The notes below the pieces were generated by a model. The model worked only from the letters and a program-made list of their open reading frames with translations. It was not told the DNA's origin and did not search any database. 64,000 nt of DNA, taken from positions 1 through 64,000 of the forward strand of contig JADLAK010000058.1 of assembly GCA_020848275.1 (NCBI GenBank), given 5' to 3'. Source of the DNA: Planctomycetota bacterium. GTDB lineage: Bacteria > Planctomycetota > UBA8742 > UBA2392. This document shows positions 44,093 through 52,280 of this stretch, one piece after another. Numbering within the stretch: position 1 is the first letter of the stretch; each line of letters begins with the position of its first letter. A program made the position numbers and the translations under genes.

Positions 44093-45151
44093 CTATTGGC
44101 CCGCGACCTTGACAGCGACCCATTCGCGGTTGAGCTGCAGGGCCTGCAGGCGAATCACGTAGCGAAGCGGCATCACCAGCATTGCCTCGCCGGCCAGGCT
44201 TTCCTCAATTTCGCGCTTCTTGGTGTCCGAAAGGTCGTCAAGTGTTTGCGTGGGCCCGATGCCGTGCTTTTCGCGGTCAGCGTTGCTGATGAAATACAGC
44301 ACATCGTGGGGTCGGCCCACCATTTCAGCGCCGATGGACGCCAATTCCATGGGCAGGAACTGGCGGCGCGTCTTGTCGCTGTCTTCGCCTTTGGTTTTTT
44401 CGCTGGGGCAGCACATCTCCTCCGCAAAGGCGAGGGCAAACGTCGGGTCGCACCACATGATCACGCCGAATTCGCGGCGGGTCCACGGGATATTGACCTC
44501 CTTGGCGGCCTCGCCGGCGAAGCCCTGGAAATCAAAGCGTTCAAAGACAAAGGGCTGGTCTTTGTAGAGGTCGGACGCACGGAGTTTTTCCATCACCGCG
44601 ATCGACTCCGCCATGACCTTGATCTGCGACTGCGCGTTGGGGATGTCTTTGTCCGGCAGGCTGTTCATGGTCCTGTCGAGTTCGATCCAGAACTTGTCCG
44701 GGTCGGGAATGTTGGTGAATTCCTTGCCGTTGGGGTTGGGATTGTTCTCGTCACCGGATTTGCGCAGCAGCGCCGGCGGCACCGGATCCTTGCGAATGGC
44801 CTTGAGGCGCGTTTTGAAGTCGCCGCTCTTGGGCGTCCACTCGCTGGCGTAGAACTGGTCCTTGTTGGTGTATTCTTTCTCGAAAATGCGCAGGCGTTCA
44901 CCGGTTTCGTTGCGCAACTTCGTCTCGAACCCGCTAATTTCCTTCTGGAATGCAGTCTGGCGCTGGCGCGCCGCGTCAAGGTCGCCCTGCGTGGCAATGG
45001 GCGGCTTGGCCGCGGCTTCCAGCTTGGCCTTGGCCTCGTCCAGCGACTTCGCCGCGCCGGACTTGCCCATGATCGCCATGGCCAGCAATACCACCCCGAT
45101 GAGGCTGAAAACGCCAAACAGGATGAAGTGTAGTTGTGCTTTTGCGCCCAT
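44093..45151 (-). CDS. Pilus-locus membrane protein, PilO/Amuc_1100-like layout
   Basis: A 352-residue bitopic protein with TM helix LHFILFGVFSLIGVVLLAMAI (residues 7-27) and a coiled coil (SLDEAKAKLEAAAKP through about 90). A periplasmic globular region follows with two paired cysteines in WCDPTFALAFAEEMCC, ending LNREWVAVKVAGQ. This TM-coiled-coil-globule plan is that of PilO-type alignment subunits and the Amuc_1100-like proteins found next to pilM in PVC bacteria, but I see no diagnostic motif. It lies between pilM and the 599-residue gene on the same strand, spaced by 58 and 60 bases. Confidence 0.7.
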   Translation of the reverse strand: MGAKAQLHFILFGVFSLIGVVLLAMAIMGKSGAAKSLDEAKAKLEAAAKPPIATQGDLDAARQRQTAFQKEISGFETKLRNETGERLRIFEKEYTNKDQFYASEWTPKSGDFKTRLKAIRKDPVPPALLRKSGDENNPNPNGKEFTNIPDPDKFWIELDRTMNSLPDKDIPNAQSQIKVMAESIAVMEKLRASDLYKDQPFVFERFDFQGFAGEAAKEVNIPWTRREFGVIMWCDPTFALAFAEEMCCPSEKTKGEDSDKTRRQFLPMELASIGAEMVGRPHDVLYFISNADREKHGIGPTQTLDDLSDTKKREIEESLAGEAMLVMPLRYVIRLQALQLNREWVAVKVAGQ

Positions 45152-45209
45152 CTTATTCTCCGTGACAGGCGCCGGGTAACGCAGCGCCTGTAAATGTTTT
45201 CTGTCGGTA

Positions 45210-47234
45210 CTACTTAGGCGGCCCCGCTTCCGGCAGTTTCTCCGGCGCGATGGCCGAAAGCGTTATCGTCGCCGTAAACTTCACCACGGCAAAACTGGCT
45301 TGCGACTTCTGGGGACTTGTCGAGGTGTCGAGCTTGAAGGGCTGACGCGGCATCCTGACTTCGGTGCCTGACACGTAGCGCACCGCACGTGCGCCGACAC
45401 TGGTGTAACTGACAATCGCCGTGAAGTTATTCAGGGTAATCTTGTTCAGGGCGCGCTTGCCGTCCTTGTCCTTGGGCAGGACGTCAAGCTGGCCTGTGGC
45501 CTCGAGGCGCTCGAAGATCATCGCGCGCAACTTGGCGGCAACCAGGCCCTCGGGACCCGCCAAGGCTTTTTCGAGGTCATTTTTGGCCGAAGAAACTTCG
45601 CTGTCGCTGGCCGACATGGCCACGGCGATTTCGTACTTCGCTTCGCGGTCGGCCTTGTAGAAACCCTTCTCGCCCTCGCCTTCCCAGCCCGGCGCCGTCG
45701 TGACCGCGCCCAACAGGGTTGCGCCGTTGGAGAAGCCCTGCACGCCGTCGACAAAGTTGACGCGCGTGGCGTCGTACTTCTTGTTGGTCGAGGCATACTC
45801 GGCCAGCGCCTCCTCAACCGCGCGGCCTAACATGATCGGCACCTCGGACGCCGAGATGTTGAACCTGACCGGCGGCGGGGCTTCCTCGCCCTCCGCAGCC
45901 GCAGGCTGGTAGGACGCCACGTTGCCCAACGCGAGGTTCTTGAAGGACAGCGCCTTCAGGTCGAAGTCGTCGTTGGTCAGCGCCTTGTTCCATTCCGACT
46001 TGCGTTCGCCGGCCTTCTTGGTGGCGTTAGTTGCGGCGGTCTGGACGTTGCCAACACCCGAGGTCGACATCATCGACAGTAAAAACGCAACCAGGCCGCC
46101 GGCCATGATGAGCGCGCCGGAAACAATCACCGGCACGCGCAGTTTGGCCTTCTCGCGCGCCTCGAGGCGCTCGGGCGGCATCAGGTTGATGTTGTTGATG
46201 CCGTCCAGGCCAAGGCCCTGCAGCGCAAGGCCCGTGGCGACGGCGAGGCTCTGGATGTTGTCCTGGACCTCCGCCGGGTCGACGGCGCGCGACAACTGGA
46301 TGCGCGCGGGCGTCTCGACCTTGTGGACCTTGTACTGCAACTGCTGCTCGAAGAACTTCTGGATGTTGAGCAATTTGCTGCCGTTGCCCATCATCACGAG
46401 CTGGTTGATGTTCGCCTGCTCGTTCTGGCTTTTGTAGAAACCCACGGCGCGATAAATTTCGCCTACCATTTCCTTCAGGGGCGGCTTCATCGCCTCGAAT
46501 ACCTGCGCGGCGTCCTTGGACTTGCCGGCGGTTCGTTTTAAGCGTTCGGCGTCCTCGGCGCTGATCTTGAACCGCGCGCGCAGGGCCTTGGTGATGTCGT
46601 TGCCGGCGACCGGGACCACGCGGACGTAAGTTTTCTGGCCGTCGATCACGACCAGGTCGGTGTTCTCGGCGCCAATGTCGATGGCCACGCAGCCGTCGGA
46701 AATGGCGGCGTCCATCTCGTACTTGATGTAGTTGTAAATGCCCAGCGGCGCGACCTGAATGCCGGTGATGTCGAGGCCCGCGGTTTCGCAGATGTCGACG
46801 ATTTCATCGACTGCCTGGCGCTTGGCCGCGTACAGGTTGACCTTGAGCTCGTCGACGTTGGCGGGATCGTCAATGACCTGATAATCCCACACCGCTTCTT
46901 CAAGCTTGATCGGTATTTGCGACCTTGCTTCGTTTTGGATCGTGTCGCGGACCTTCTCCATCGAGACCGGGGGCAGACTGATTATGCGCCCCAGCGTGTT
47001 CTGGCCCGTGATCGAGATGAATACCTGTTCGCCCTTCTTGATGCCCGCACGCACGCGCAAATCATTGAGCGCGCCGGCGGACGCCTGTTCCTTGGTTGTG
47101 CCCGCGCCAAGGCCGAAGTCCTTCAGGCTGGTGATGGAGAGCGCGTCGAGCGTGACACTGCCGCGATCGTCTGACAATTTGACGGCCTTGACACTGGACG
47201 TGCCAAGCTCAATTCCCCAAGCGGTTTTCGCCAT
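45210..47234 (-). CDS. pilM: Type IV pilus assembly protein PilM fused to a PilN-like region
   Basis: The first 350 residues are the actin-fold ATPase PilM: AWGIELGTSSVKAVKL (phosphate 1), SQIPIKLEEAVWDYQV, AAISDGCVAIDIGAENTDLV (phosphate 2) and VMMGNGSKLLNIQKFF (adenosine region). A transmembrane helix (VPVIVSGALIMAGGLVAFLL, about 366-386) and a 290-residue periplasmic part follow, resembling a fused PilN. In the classical system PilM is cytoplasmic and binds the PilN tail, so this is a PilM-PilN chain. Total 674 residues against about 350 for PilM alone. It heads a three-gene cluster of pilus or secretion assembly proteins; no PilQ, PilB or pilin is in the window. Confidence 0.85.
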   Translation of the reverse strand: MAKTAWGIELGTSSVKAVKLSDDRGSVTLDALSITSLKDFGLGAGTTKEQASAGALNDLRVRAGIKKGEQVFISITGQNTLGRIISLPPVSMEKVRDTIQNEARSQIPIKLEEAVWDYQVIDDPANVDELKVNLYAAKRQAVDEIVDICETAGLDITGIQVAPLGIYNYIKYEMDAAISDGCVAIDIGAENTDLVVIDGQKTYVRVVPVAGNDITKALRARFKISAEDAERLKRTAGKSKDAAQVFEAMKPPLKEMVGEIYRAVGFYKSQNEQANINQLVMMGNGSKLLNIQKFFEQQLQYKVHKVETPARIQLSRAVDPAEVQDNIQSLAVATGLALQGLGLDGINNINLMPPERLEAREKAKLRVPVIVSGALIMAGGLVAFLLSMMSTSGVGNVQTAATNATKKAGERKSEWNKALTNDDFDLKALSFKNLALGNVASYQPAAAEGEEAPPPVRFNISASEVPIMLGRAVEEALAEYASTNKKYDATRVNFVDGVQGFSNGATLLGAVTTAPGWEGEGEKGFYKADREAKYEIAVAMSASDSEVSSAKNDLEKALAGPEGLVAAKLRAMIFERLEATGQLDVLPKDKDGKRALNKITLNNFTAIVSYTSVGARAVRYVSGTEVRMPRQPFKLDTSTSPQKSQASFAVVKFTATITLSAIAPEKLPEAGPPK

Positions 47235-47324
47235 GCTTATCCTCGGTACGACAACGCCGTTACGCCCGGGAGAGTCCGGGCATTGTGTGAATCATAGTTG
47301 TGGGTGCTAAGGGGGGGTCTGCTT

Positions 47325-47352
47325 AGGATGACACAATTGGAGAGAAGGTCAA
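47325..47352 (-). promoter_or_regulatory. Weak candidate promoter of pilM
   Basis: Minus strand TTGACC (47347-47352), 16-base spacer, CATCCT (47325-47330), adjacent to the hexamer repeat element. The -10 keeps only three consensus positions. Confidence 0.3.
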
Positions 47353-47360
47353 GGATTATG

Positions 47361-47435
47361 AGGTTCAGGTTCAGGTCCAGGTTCAGAAAAAGTTCTTCGG
47401 ACGGGTGATCTGAACCTGAACCTGCACCTGAACCT
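47361..47435. repeat. Inverted tandem-hexamer element (AGGTTC type)
   Basis: Left arm: AGGTTC, AGGTTC, AGGTCC, AGGTTC, AG (47361-47386). Right arm on the minus strand: AGGTTC, AGGTGC, AGGTTC, AGGTTC, AG (47410-47435). Loop of 23 bases. The right arm begins inside the TAG stop codon of the uracil-DNA glycosylase gene. Confidence 0.85.
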
Positions 47436-48255
47436 AGCTTCTCACAATGTTTCCCTTGCCCAGGATCGCCACGACCTTGAGCACGTCCTCGTGGACCTTC
47501 TTACGGGTATCGACCGTGTAGTTGCGCAGCACATACGCCGGGTGATACGTCGCAATCACCTTGCGACCGTCATTTTCGAACACCTTGCCGCGCAATTCGC
47601 CAATCGGCGCGTTGCTTTTGGTCAGCCACTGAGCCGGGAATCGCCCGACCGCCAGGATCACCTTGGGGTCGATGATCTCGATCTGCTTTAAAAGGTAGTT
47701 GCGGCAGGCCTCGATTTCCGCAGGTTCGGGGTTGCGGTTGCCCGGAGGGCGGCATTTTAGAACGTTGGCGATATAAACATCTTCCCGACGATAGCCCATG
47801 CCCTTCTGAATGATGTCGGTCAGCAGCACGCCCGCGCGGCCGACAAACGGAATGCCCTTGGCGTCTTCATCGCCGCCCGGCGCCTCGCCGATGATCATAA
47901 GCATGCTGTCAGGGTTGCCGGTGCCGAACACAGTTTGCGTGCGCGTTTCGCACAGCAGGCAGCGCGCGCAGACGCGAACTTGCTCGGCCATTTCCTCGAG
48001 TTTGCGTGCGCGTTCAGACTCGTACTGCTTGAGTTCGGCAAGGCCCGCGCTGGCGACGATCACAGGTTTGATCTGCCGCTGCGCCGCGGGTTTGGCCACC
48101 GCGGGCTGTACGATAGCCGGGGGCGGCGCAGCCTTTGTTGCCGCGGCGGGCGCAGCCTTGGCGCGCGGCTTGCGCGGGAATTGCGTGACGCCGGCGGTCT
48201 GGAGGAGTTCCAGGTGGCCTTTGAGCTGACGAGCGAGATCAGATTTCTTGGGCAT
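47434..48255 (-). CDS. udg: Family 4 uracil-DNA glycosylase (iron-sulfur)
   Basis: Removes uracil from DNA in base excision repair. The family 4 core occupies residues about 90 to 270: CARCLLCETR and KCRPPGNRNPEPAEIEAC carry the four cluster cysteines. The active-site strand MLMIIGEAPGGDED, IPFVGRAGVLL, VYIANVLK and the terminal TYHPAYVLR motif are in place. The N-terminal 90 residues, with an Ala/Pro/Lys tract (PRAKAAPAAATKAAPPPA), are a disordered linker not needed by the fold. Repeat elements flank it on both sides: the heptamer arm ends 3 bases before its ATG, and the hexamer arm starts within its stop. No Shine-Dalgarno is visible. Confidence 0.9.
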   Translation of the reverse strand: MPKKSDLARQLKGHLELLQTAGVTQFPRKPRAKAAPAAATKAAPPPAIVQPAVAKPAAQRQIKPVIVASAGLAELKQYESERARKLEEMAEQVRVCARCLLCETRTQTVFGTGNPDSMLMIIGEAPGGDEDAKGIPFVGRAGVLLTDIIQKGMGYRREDVYIANVLKCRPPGNRNPEPAEIEACRNYLLKQIEIIDPKVILAVGRFPAQWLTKSNAPIGELRGKVFENDGRKVIATYHPAYVLRNYTVDTRKKVHEDVLKVVAILGKGNIVRS

Positions 48256-48258
48256 GGC

Positions 48259-48328
48259 GGATAGCAGATAGCAGATAGCGGTTAGCGGTCAATGCAGATT
48301 GCTATCTGCTATCCGCTAACTGCTATCC
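48259..48328. repeat. Inverted tandem-heptamer element (GATAGC type)
   Basis: Left arm: GGATAGC, AGATAGC, AGATAGC, GGTTAGC (48259-48286). Right arm on the minus strand: GGATAGC, AGTTAGC, GGATAGC, AGATAGC (48301-48328). Four heptamers per arm, 14-base loop. It lies 3 bases upstream of the glycosylase ATG and 3 bases after the stop of the FAH-family gene. Confidence 0.92.
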
Positions 48329-48331
48329 GCT

Positions 48332-49198
48332 TCAGCGTTTCTGTACCGGGTTGCGCAGGACGCCCAGGCCTTCGATTTCGCACTCGCAAGAATCGCCGGC
48401 GAGTAGTTTGCCGACACCTGCTGGCGTGCCGGTCGCGATCACGTCGCCGGGCTCCAGCGTCATGAACTTGCTCAGCACCGCGATCAACTTCGCGACCGGA
48501 TGAATCATGTCCGAGGTTGTCGAGTTCTGGCGCACCTCGGCGCCGACGCGGCAGGAAATCTTCAGCTTCTGCGGGTCGTTGACGCTTGCCGCCGGGACGA
48601 GGTAAGGCCCAAAGGGCGTAAAAGTGTCGAAGTTCTTGCAGCGCGTCCAGGGGTGCTTGTTCTCGCGGTCGGTCTTCTGCAAGTGCCGCGCGCTGACATC
48701 GTTGATGATGGAATAGCCCAGCACGTAGTCACGCCACTGGTCCTGCGGAACATCCTTGGCGCGGCGGCCGATGATCACCGCAAGCTCAACTTCGTGGTCG
48801 ACGCGGCTCTCGAGCCACGCGGGCAGGATGATCGGCTGCTCGTGGCCCGTCAGCGAATTGCCGGTCTTCGCAAACCATACGGGCTCACTCGGGGCTTCGT
48901 TTTTGAACTCGGCGGCGTGGGCCTGGTAATTCTGCACCATCGCGATGATCTTTGGCGGCCGCAGCACCGGCGGCATCCAGGTGAAGTGCTTCGGCATTTC
49001 CTCAAGTTCGACCAGGCCGCGCGGGATCTGCTCGCACGCGCGTTCGAAATATTCCGTCTCGATCAGGTCGAGGATCGTGCGCGCGCCGTATTGCCGCACG
49101 ATGCCGCGCGAGGCGTCATGCACCTGGCCGCCGAATTCAACACCGATGCCGTAACGGCCATCGTCCTCGAAAGAAAAGAAGCGCGGAAGTTCAGCCAT
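48332..49198 (-). CDS. Fumarylacetoacetate hydrolase family protein
   Basis: A 288-residue member of the FAH superfamily, whose enzymes hydrolyse or decarboxylate beta-keto or 2-keto acids with a divalent metal. The core shows the metal-binding acidic set in DHEVELAVIIGRRAKDV and the NDVSARHLQ strand. GPYLVPA, and the terminal VIATGTPAGVG glycine loop follow. The start at 49198 (MAELPRFFSFED) overlaps the coaB stop as TAATG, indicating coupled translation. Substrates in this superfamily range from catechol-pathway intermediates to oxaloacetate, and nothing here decides between them. Confidence 0.88.
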   Translation of the reverse strand: MAELPRFFSFEDDGRYGIGVEFGGQVHDASRGIVRQYGARTILDLIETEYFERACEQIPRGLVELEEMPKHFTWMPPVLRPPKIIAMVQNYQAHAAEFKNEAPSEPVWFAKTGNSLTGHEQPIILPAWLESRVDHEVELAVIIGRRAKDVPQDQWRDYVLGYSIINDVSARHLQKTDRENKHPWTRCKNFDTFTPFGPYLVPAASVNDPQKLKISCRVGAEVRQNSTTSDMIHPVAKLIAVLSKFMTLEPGDVIATGTPAGVGKLLAGDSCECEIEGLGVLRNPVQKR

Positions 49199-50013
49199 TA
49201 ACTGTCCTCGTGGGCGCCGGATTCCTTCATCGCCTTCTTGAACGCCGCCTTGTCGATGATCTGCGTGGTGTAGTTCAGCGGCGAGGGCGCTGACGGGCCC
49301 GGCGTCGCCGTCGGGAATTCCTTGATGATCGGCAGCTTGATGCCGCTGCGCAGGTCCGCCGCAATCTGGCAAACATACTCCGCCAGTTCGGCCTTGGTCG
49401 AGGGCGGAATTTCCGCGACAAACCCCTGCTTGCTGATCACGCGCACGGCCTCGCGCGCATCGCCAAAGTGCGCGGGCGTTGTTACGACCATCAGGTCGCA
49501 ATTCTTGCGCTCGAGTTTGCCGCGCGCGTTTTCAATGCTGTTCGCGGTCTCCAGGCTGAAGCCGATGATGCGCTGCTGCTCTTCCCGGCGCTTTCCCATG
49601 CGCAGGAGCACGTCGGGGTTGCGCACCAGCTTGAGGCTGATGACCTTCTTGCCCTTCTTGAGCTTGCCCTTGAGGCGCTCCTTGGGGCGGTAATCGCTGA
49701 CCGCCGCGGTCGCGATGAACATGTCGCATTCGCCAAAGCGTTCCGACACGGCCTCCAGCATGTCCTCCGCGCTGACCACGGGCACGAACTTCACGCCCAC
49801 GGGCGGCTGCAGCGAACTTGGGCCGCATACCACCGTCACGCTCGCTCCCATGCGCTGCGCGGCGCGCGCCATTTCAAGGCCCATGCGCCCGGTGCTCGGG
49901 TTGCCGATATAACGCACGTCGTCGAGGTATTCATGCGTCGGGCCGGCGGTAATGAGAATCCGGGCGCCCGACAGGCTGCCTTTGCCGGAGGAGACTTTCA
50001 GGGTGCGAGCCAT
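49198..50013 (-). CDS. coaB: Stand-alone phosphopantothenoylcysteine synthetase domain (CoaB)
   Basis: Joins phosphopantothenate and cysteine in coenzyme A synthesis. The CoaB fold is recognised by ILITAGPTHEYLDDVRYIGN, STGRMGLEMARAAQ, VTVVCGPSSL, AAVSDYRPKE with KLKKG, and the FSLETANSIENA segment. Bacteria usually fuse CoaB to the flavin-dependent decarboxylase CoaC; here the CoaC half is missing and the N terminus starts directly with the synthetase. A separate coaC is expected elsewhere. It overlaps the asparaginase gene upstream by 16 bases and the FAH gene downstream by one. Confidence 0.87.
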   Translation of the reverse strand: MARTLKVSSGKGSLSGARILITAGPTHEYLDDVRYIGNPSTGRMGLEMARAAQRMGASVTVVCGPSSLQPPVGVKFVPVVSAEDMLEAVSERFGECDMFIATAAVSDYRPKERLKGKLKKGKKVISLKLVRNPDVLLRMGKRREEQQRIIGFSLETANSIENARGKLERKNCDLMVVTTPAHFGDAREAVRVISKQGFVAEIPPSTKAELAEYVCQIAADLRSGIKLPIIKEFPTATPGPSAPSPLNYTTQIIDKAAFKKAMKESGAHEDS

Positions 50014-50975
50014 TGCCCAACCTCCTCTTTAGACATTCCTGCGCCCAACGCCGCCATCAACATCAGCCGCACTTTGTGGCCCGGCAGCCCCGGCGCAAAA
50101 AGCATCCCTGCATCTTTTAACCGCGCGCCGCCGCCTTCGTAACCGTAGGTCGGCGACACTCGCCCGCCCAGGCAGCGCGAGGTCAGCACCACAATCACGC
50201 CGGCCTTGACGGCGTCCGCCGCAGCTTTCGCCATCACCGGCGGCAGATTGCCGCGTCCCAGGGCCTCAATTACTATTGCTTTGTCGCCCCGGCCCACGAG
50301 GTAGTTTATCAGCCCGCCATCCATGCCCGCAGCAGCCAAAACCAGCCCGACGTTCATTTCCAGCTTTTCGGTCTTGATGCGGCGTTGCTGCACCGGCGGG
50401 CGGAAGAAGATCACCTGCCCCCCGTCGATGATGCCCATGGGCCCGGTGTCGGGTGACTGATAGGTGTCGAGGGCTTCGGTGTAGGTCTTGGTCACTTCGG
50501 CTGCGGCATTGATGGTCTGGTTCATCACGACCATGACGCCCCGGCCGACGCTGCGCTGGTCTGCGGCGACCTGGCAGGCCTGATAAAGGTTTATCGGCCC
50601 ATCCCAGGACAACATCGACGACGTGCGCATGGCCCCCACCAGTACGACCGGCTTATTGCTCTGGCTTAGCAGTTCAAGCAGGTAGGCCGTTTCCTCGAGC
50701 GTGTCGGTGCCGTGGGTGATAACGGCGCCGTCGCATCCGTCGGCAAAGCTGCGCGCCACGAGCCGCGCGAGGTCGAGCATGCGCGCCGGCGTCACGTGCG
50801 GGCCGGGCATCTGGCCGAAATCGTAGACATCGGGGCGGCAGAATTTGTCGAGGCCCGGGACGTCGCGCAGGATATCGAGGCCCGTCAGCTTGGGCACCGC
50901 ACCCTTGCCGGCGTCATCACGCATTGAAATCGTGCCGCCGGTGAAAATGAGGCGAAGTTTGGGAAACTCGGGCAT
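49998..50975 (-). CDS. L-asparaginase
   Basis: Hydrolyses asparagine to aspartate and ammonia; 325 residues, no signal peptide, so a cytoplasmic type I-like enzyme. Active-site elements: LIFTGGTISMRDD with the nucleophilic Thr, GAVITHGTDTLEETAYLL with the Thr-Asp pair, and VVLVGAMRTSSMLSWDG. The C-terminal lobe continues IVIEALGRGNLPP and ends KEEVGQWLAP. It is the first gene of an overlapping three-gene operon with coaB and the FAH protein, a combination linked by aspartate (pantothenate precursor) only loosely. The heptamer element at 50999-51090 lies 23 bases upstream of its start. Confidence 0.9.
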   Translation of the reverse strand: MPEFPKLRLIFTGGTISMRDDAGKGAVPKLTGLDILRDVPGLDKFCRPDVYDFGQMPGPHVTPARMLDLARLVARSFADGCDGAVITHGTDTLEETAYLLELLSQSNKPVVLVGAMRTSSMLSWDGPINLYQACQVAADQRSVGRGVMVVMNQTINAAAEVTKTYTEALDTYQSPDTGPMGIIDGGQVIFFRPPVQQRRIKTEKLEMNVGLVLAAAGMDGGLINYLVGRGDKAIVIEALGRGNLPPVMAKAAADAVKAGVIVVLTSRCLGGRVSPTYGYEGGGARLKDAGMLFAPGLPGHKVRLMLMAALGAGMSKEEVGQWLAP

Positions 50976-50998
50976 GGGTAACCGGCAAAGGCGGTGTC

Positions 50999-51090
50999 AG
51001 GTGCTAGGTTTTAGGTTTTAGGTAACAACAACTACAAGCCCTGACCGTCGAGGCGCTTTGCTAACACCTAGAACCTAGCACCTAAAACCT
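50999..51090. repeat. Inverted tandem-heptamer element (AGGT type)
   Basis: Left arm: AGGTGCT, AGGTTTT, AGGTTTT, AGGTAAC (50999-51026). Right arm on the minus strand: AGGTTTT, AGGTGCT, AGGTTCT, AGGTGTT (51063-51090). Four heptamers per arm and a 36-base loop, between divergent asparaginase and threonine aldolase genes. Confidence 0.9.
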
Positions 51091-51164
51091 CTTTACGCCA
51101 TTTGGCATCGACTGCCCAAAATTCATACGTAATGTGAACGCCCGACCCAGCACCCAGGTATCCA

Positions 51165-52202
51165 ATGCACGAAATTTCCGACTTTCGTTCCGACACCGTC
51201 ACGCGCCCGACCCCGGAGATGTACGAGGCCATGCGCACCGCGCCGCTTGGCGACGATGTGCTTGGCGACGAGCCGACTGTAAAGAAGCTCGAAAAGATGG
51301 TCGCCGACATGCTCGGGAAGGAAGCCGCTGTCTACCTGCCCAGCGGGACCCAGAGCAACCAGGTTGCTATCGCGCTGCACTGCAACCGCGGCCAGGAGCT
51401 GATCTGCGAGTTCCTGTCGCACACGTATAATAATGAAAGCGGCGCGATTGCCTTTATCGCGGGCGCGCAGGTGCGGCCAATCCACGGCAAGCGCGGCGTG
51501 ATGGACCCCGCCGAGGTCGAAAAGATGATCCGGCCTGTGAATCTGCACCAGCCGCGCACCACGCTGATTACCGTCGAGAACACCAGCAACGCAGCAGGCG
51601 GCGCGATCGTGCCGCTCGAGAACATCCTGGCCATTGCGGATATAGTGAAGAAGAACAAGCCAAATATTAAATATCACCTCGACGGCGCGCGCCTGTGGAA
51701 CGCCCACGTGGCGACGGGCATTCCGCTGCGCCAGTGGTGCGCGCCATTTGACACCGTCAGCGTCTGCCTGTCCAAGGGCCTGTGCAGCCCCGTGGGCAGC
51801 GTGCTGGTGGGCGGCCGCGACGACATCGAGCGCGCGCGCTACCTGCGCAAGCAGCTTGGCGGCGGTATGCGCCAGAGCGGCATCCTGGCGGCCTGCGGCA
51901 TTGTGTCAGTGACCAAGATGATCGACCGCCTTGCCGAGGACCACAAAAAGGCGCACCGGCTGGCCGAAGGCGTCACGGCGCTCAAGGGCGTTGACATTGA
52001 CATGTCAACGGTACAGACCAACATCGTGAATTTCGGCGTGCCGGGCCGCGAGCGCGAATTCGAGGGCTGGCGCAAACGCCTGCAGGAAGAGCGCGTGCTG
52101 GCGCTTCACCTCAACAGCCGCTGGCGCTTTGTCATGCACAACGACGTCGACCATGATGACGTCGACCGCGCGCTCAAGGCCCTGCGTGCGATCCTGAGCT
52201 AA
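51165..52202 (+). CDS. Low-specificity threonine aldolase
   Basis: PLP enzyme that cleaves threonine or allo-threonine to glycine and acetaldehyde. The 345-residue sequence opens with [17 protein letters not shown] and [15 protein letters not shown], the family N-terminal signature. [29 protein letters not shown] and [12 protein letters not shown] (the Asp that binds the PLP nitrogen) follow, then the Schiff-base Lys in [15 protein letters not shown]. Length and order are normal. Start [10 protein letters not shown] at 51165. It is monocistronic and divergent from asparaginase, with the heptamer repeat in the shared upstream region. Confidence 0.93.
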   Translation: MHEISDFRSDTVTRPTPEMYEAMRTAPLGDDVLGDEPTVKKLEKMVADMLGKEAAVYLPSGTQSNQVAIALHCNRGQELICEFLSHTYNNESGAIAFIAGAQVRPIHGKRGVMDPAEVEKMIRPVNLHQPRTTLITVENTSNAAGGAIVPLENILAIADIVKKNKPNIKYHLDGARLWNAHVATGIPLRQWCAPFDTVSVCLSKGLCSPVGSVLVGGRDDIERARYLRKQLGGGMRQSGILAACGIVSVTKMIDRLAEDHKKAHRLAEGVTALKGVDIDMSTVQTNIVNFGVPGREREFEGWRKRLQEERVLALHLNSRWRFVMHNDVDHDDVDRALKALRAILS

Positions 52203-52208
52203 CCGCAA

Positions 52209-52237
52209 TTGACCTAATCGCACAACGTGCGTATTCT
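52209..52237 (+). promoter_or_regulatory. Sigma-70 promoter of the four-repeat protein
   Basis: TTGACC (52209-52214), 17-base spacer, TATTCT (52232-52237), starting 7 bases after the threonine aldolase stop. The leader would be about 37 bases with GGAGA before the ATG. Confidence 0.72.
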
Positions 52238-52280
52238 CGTTGCCGCTTTCGGGCCAACTTTCAGAACTCCGGAGACGAGA

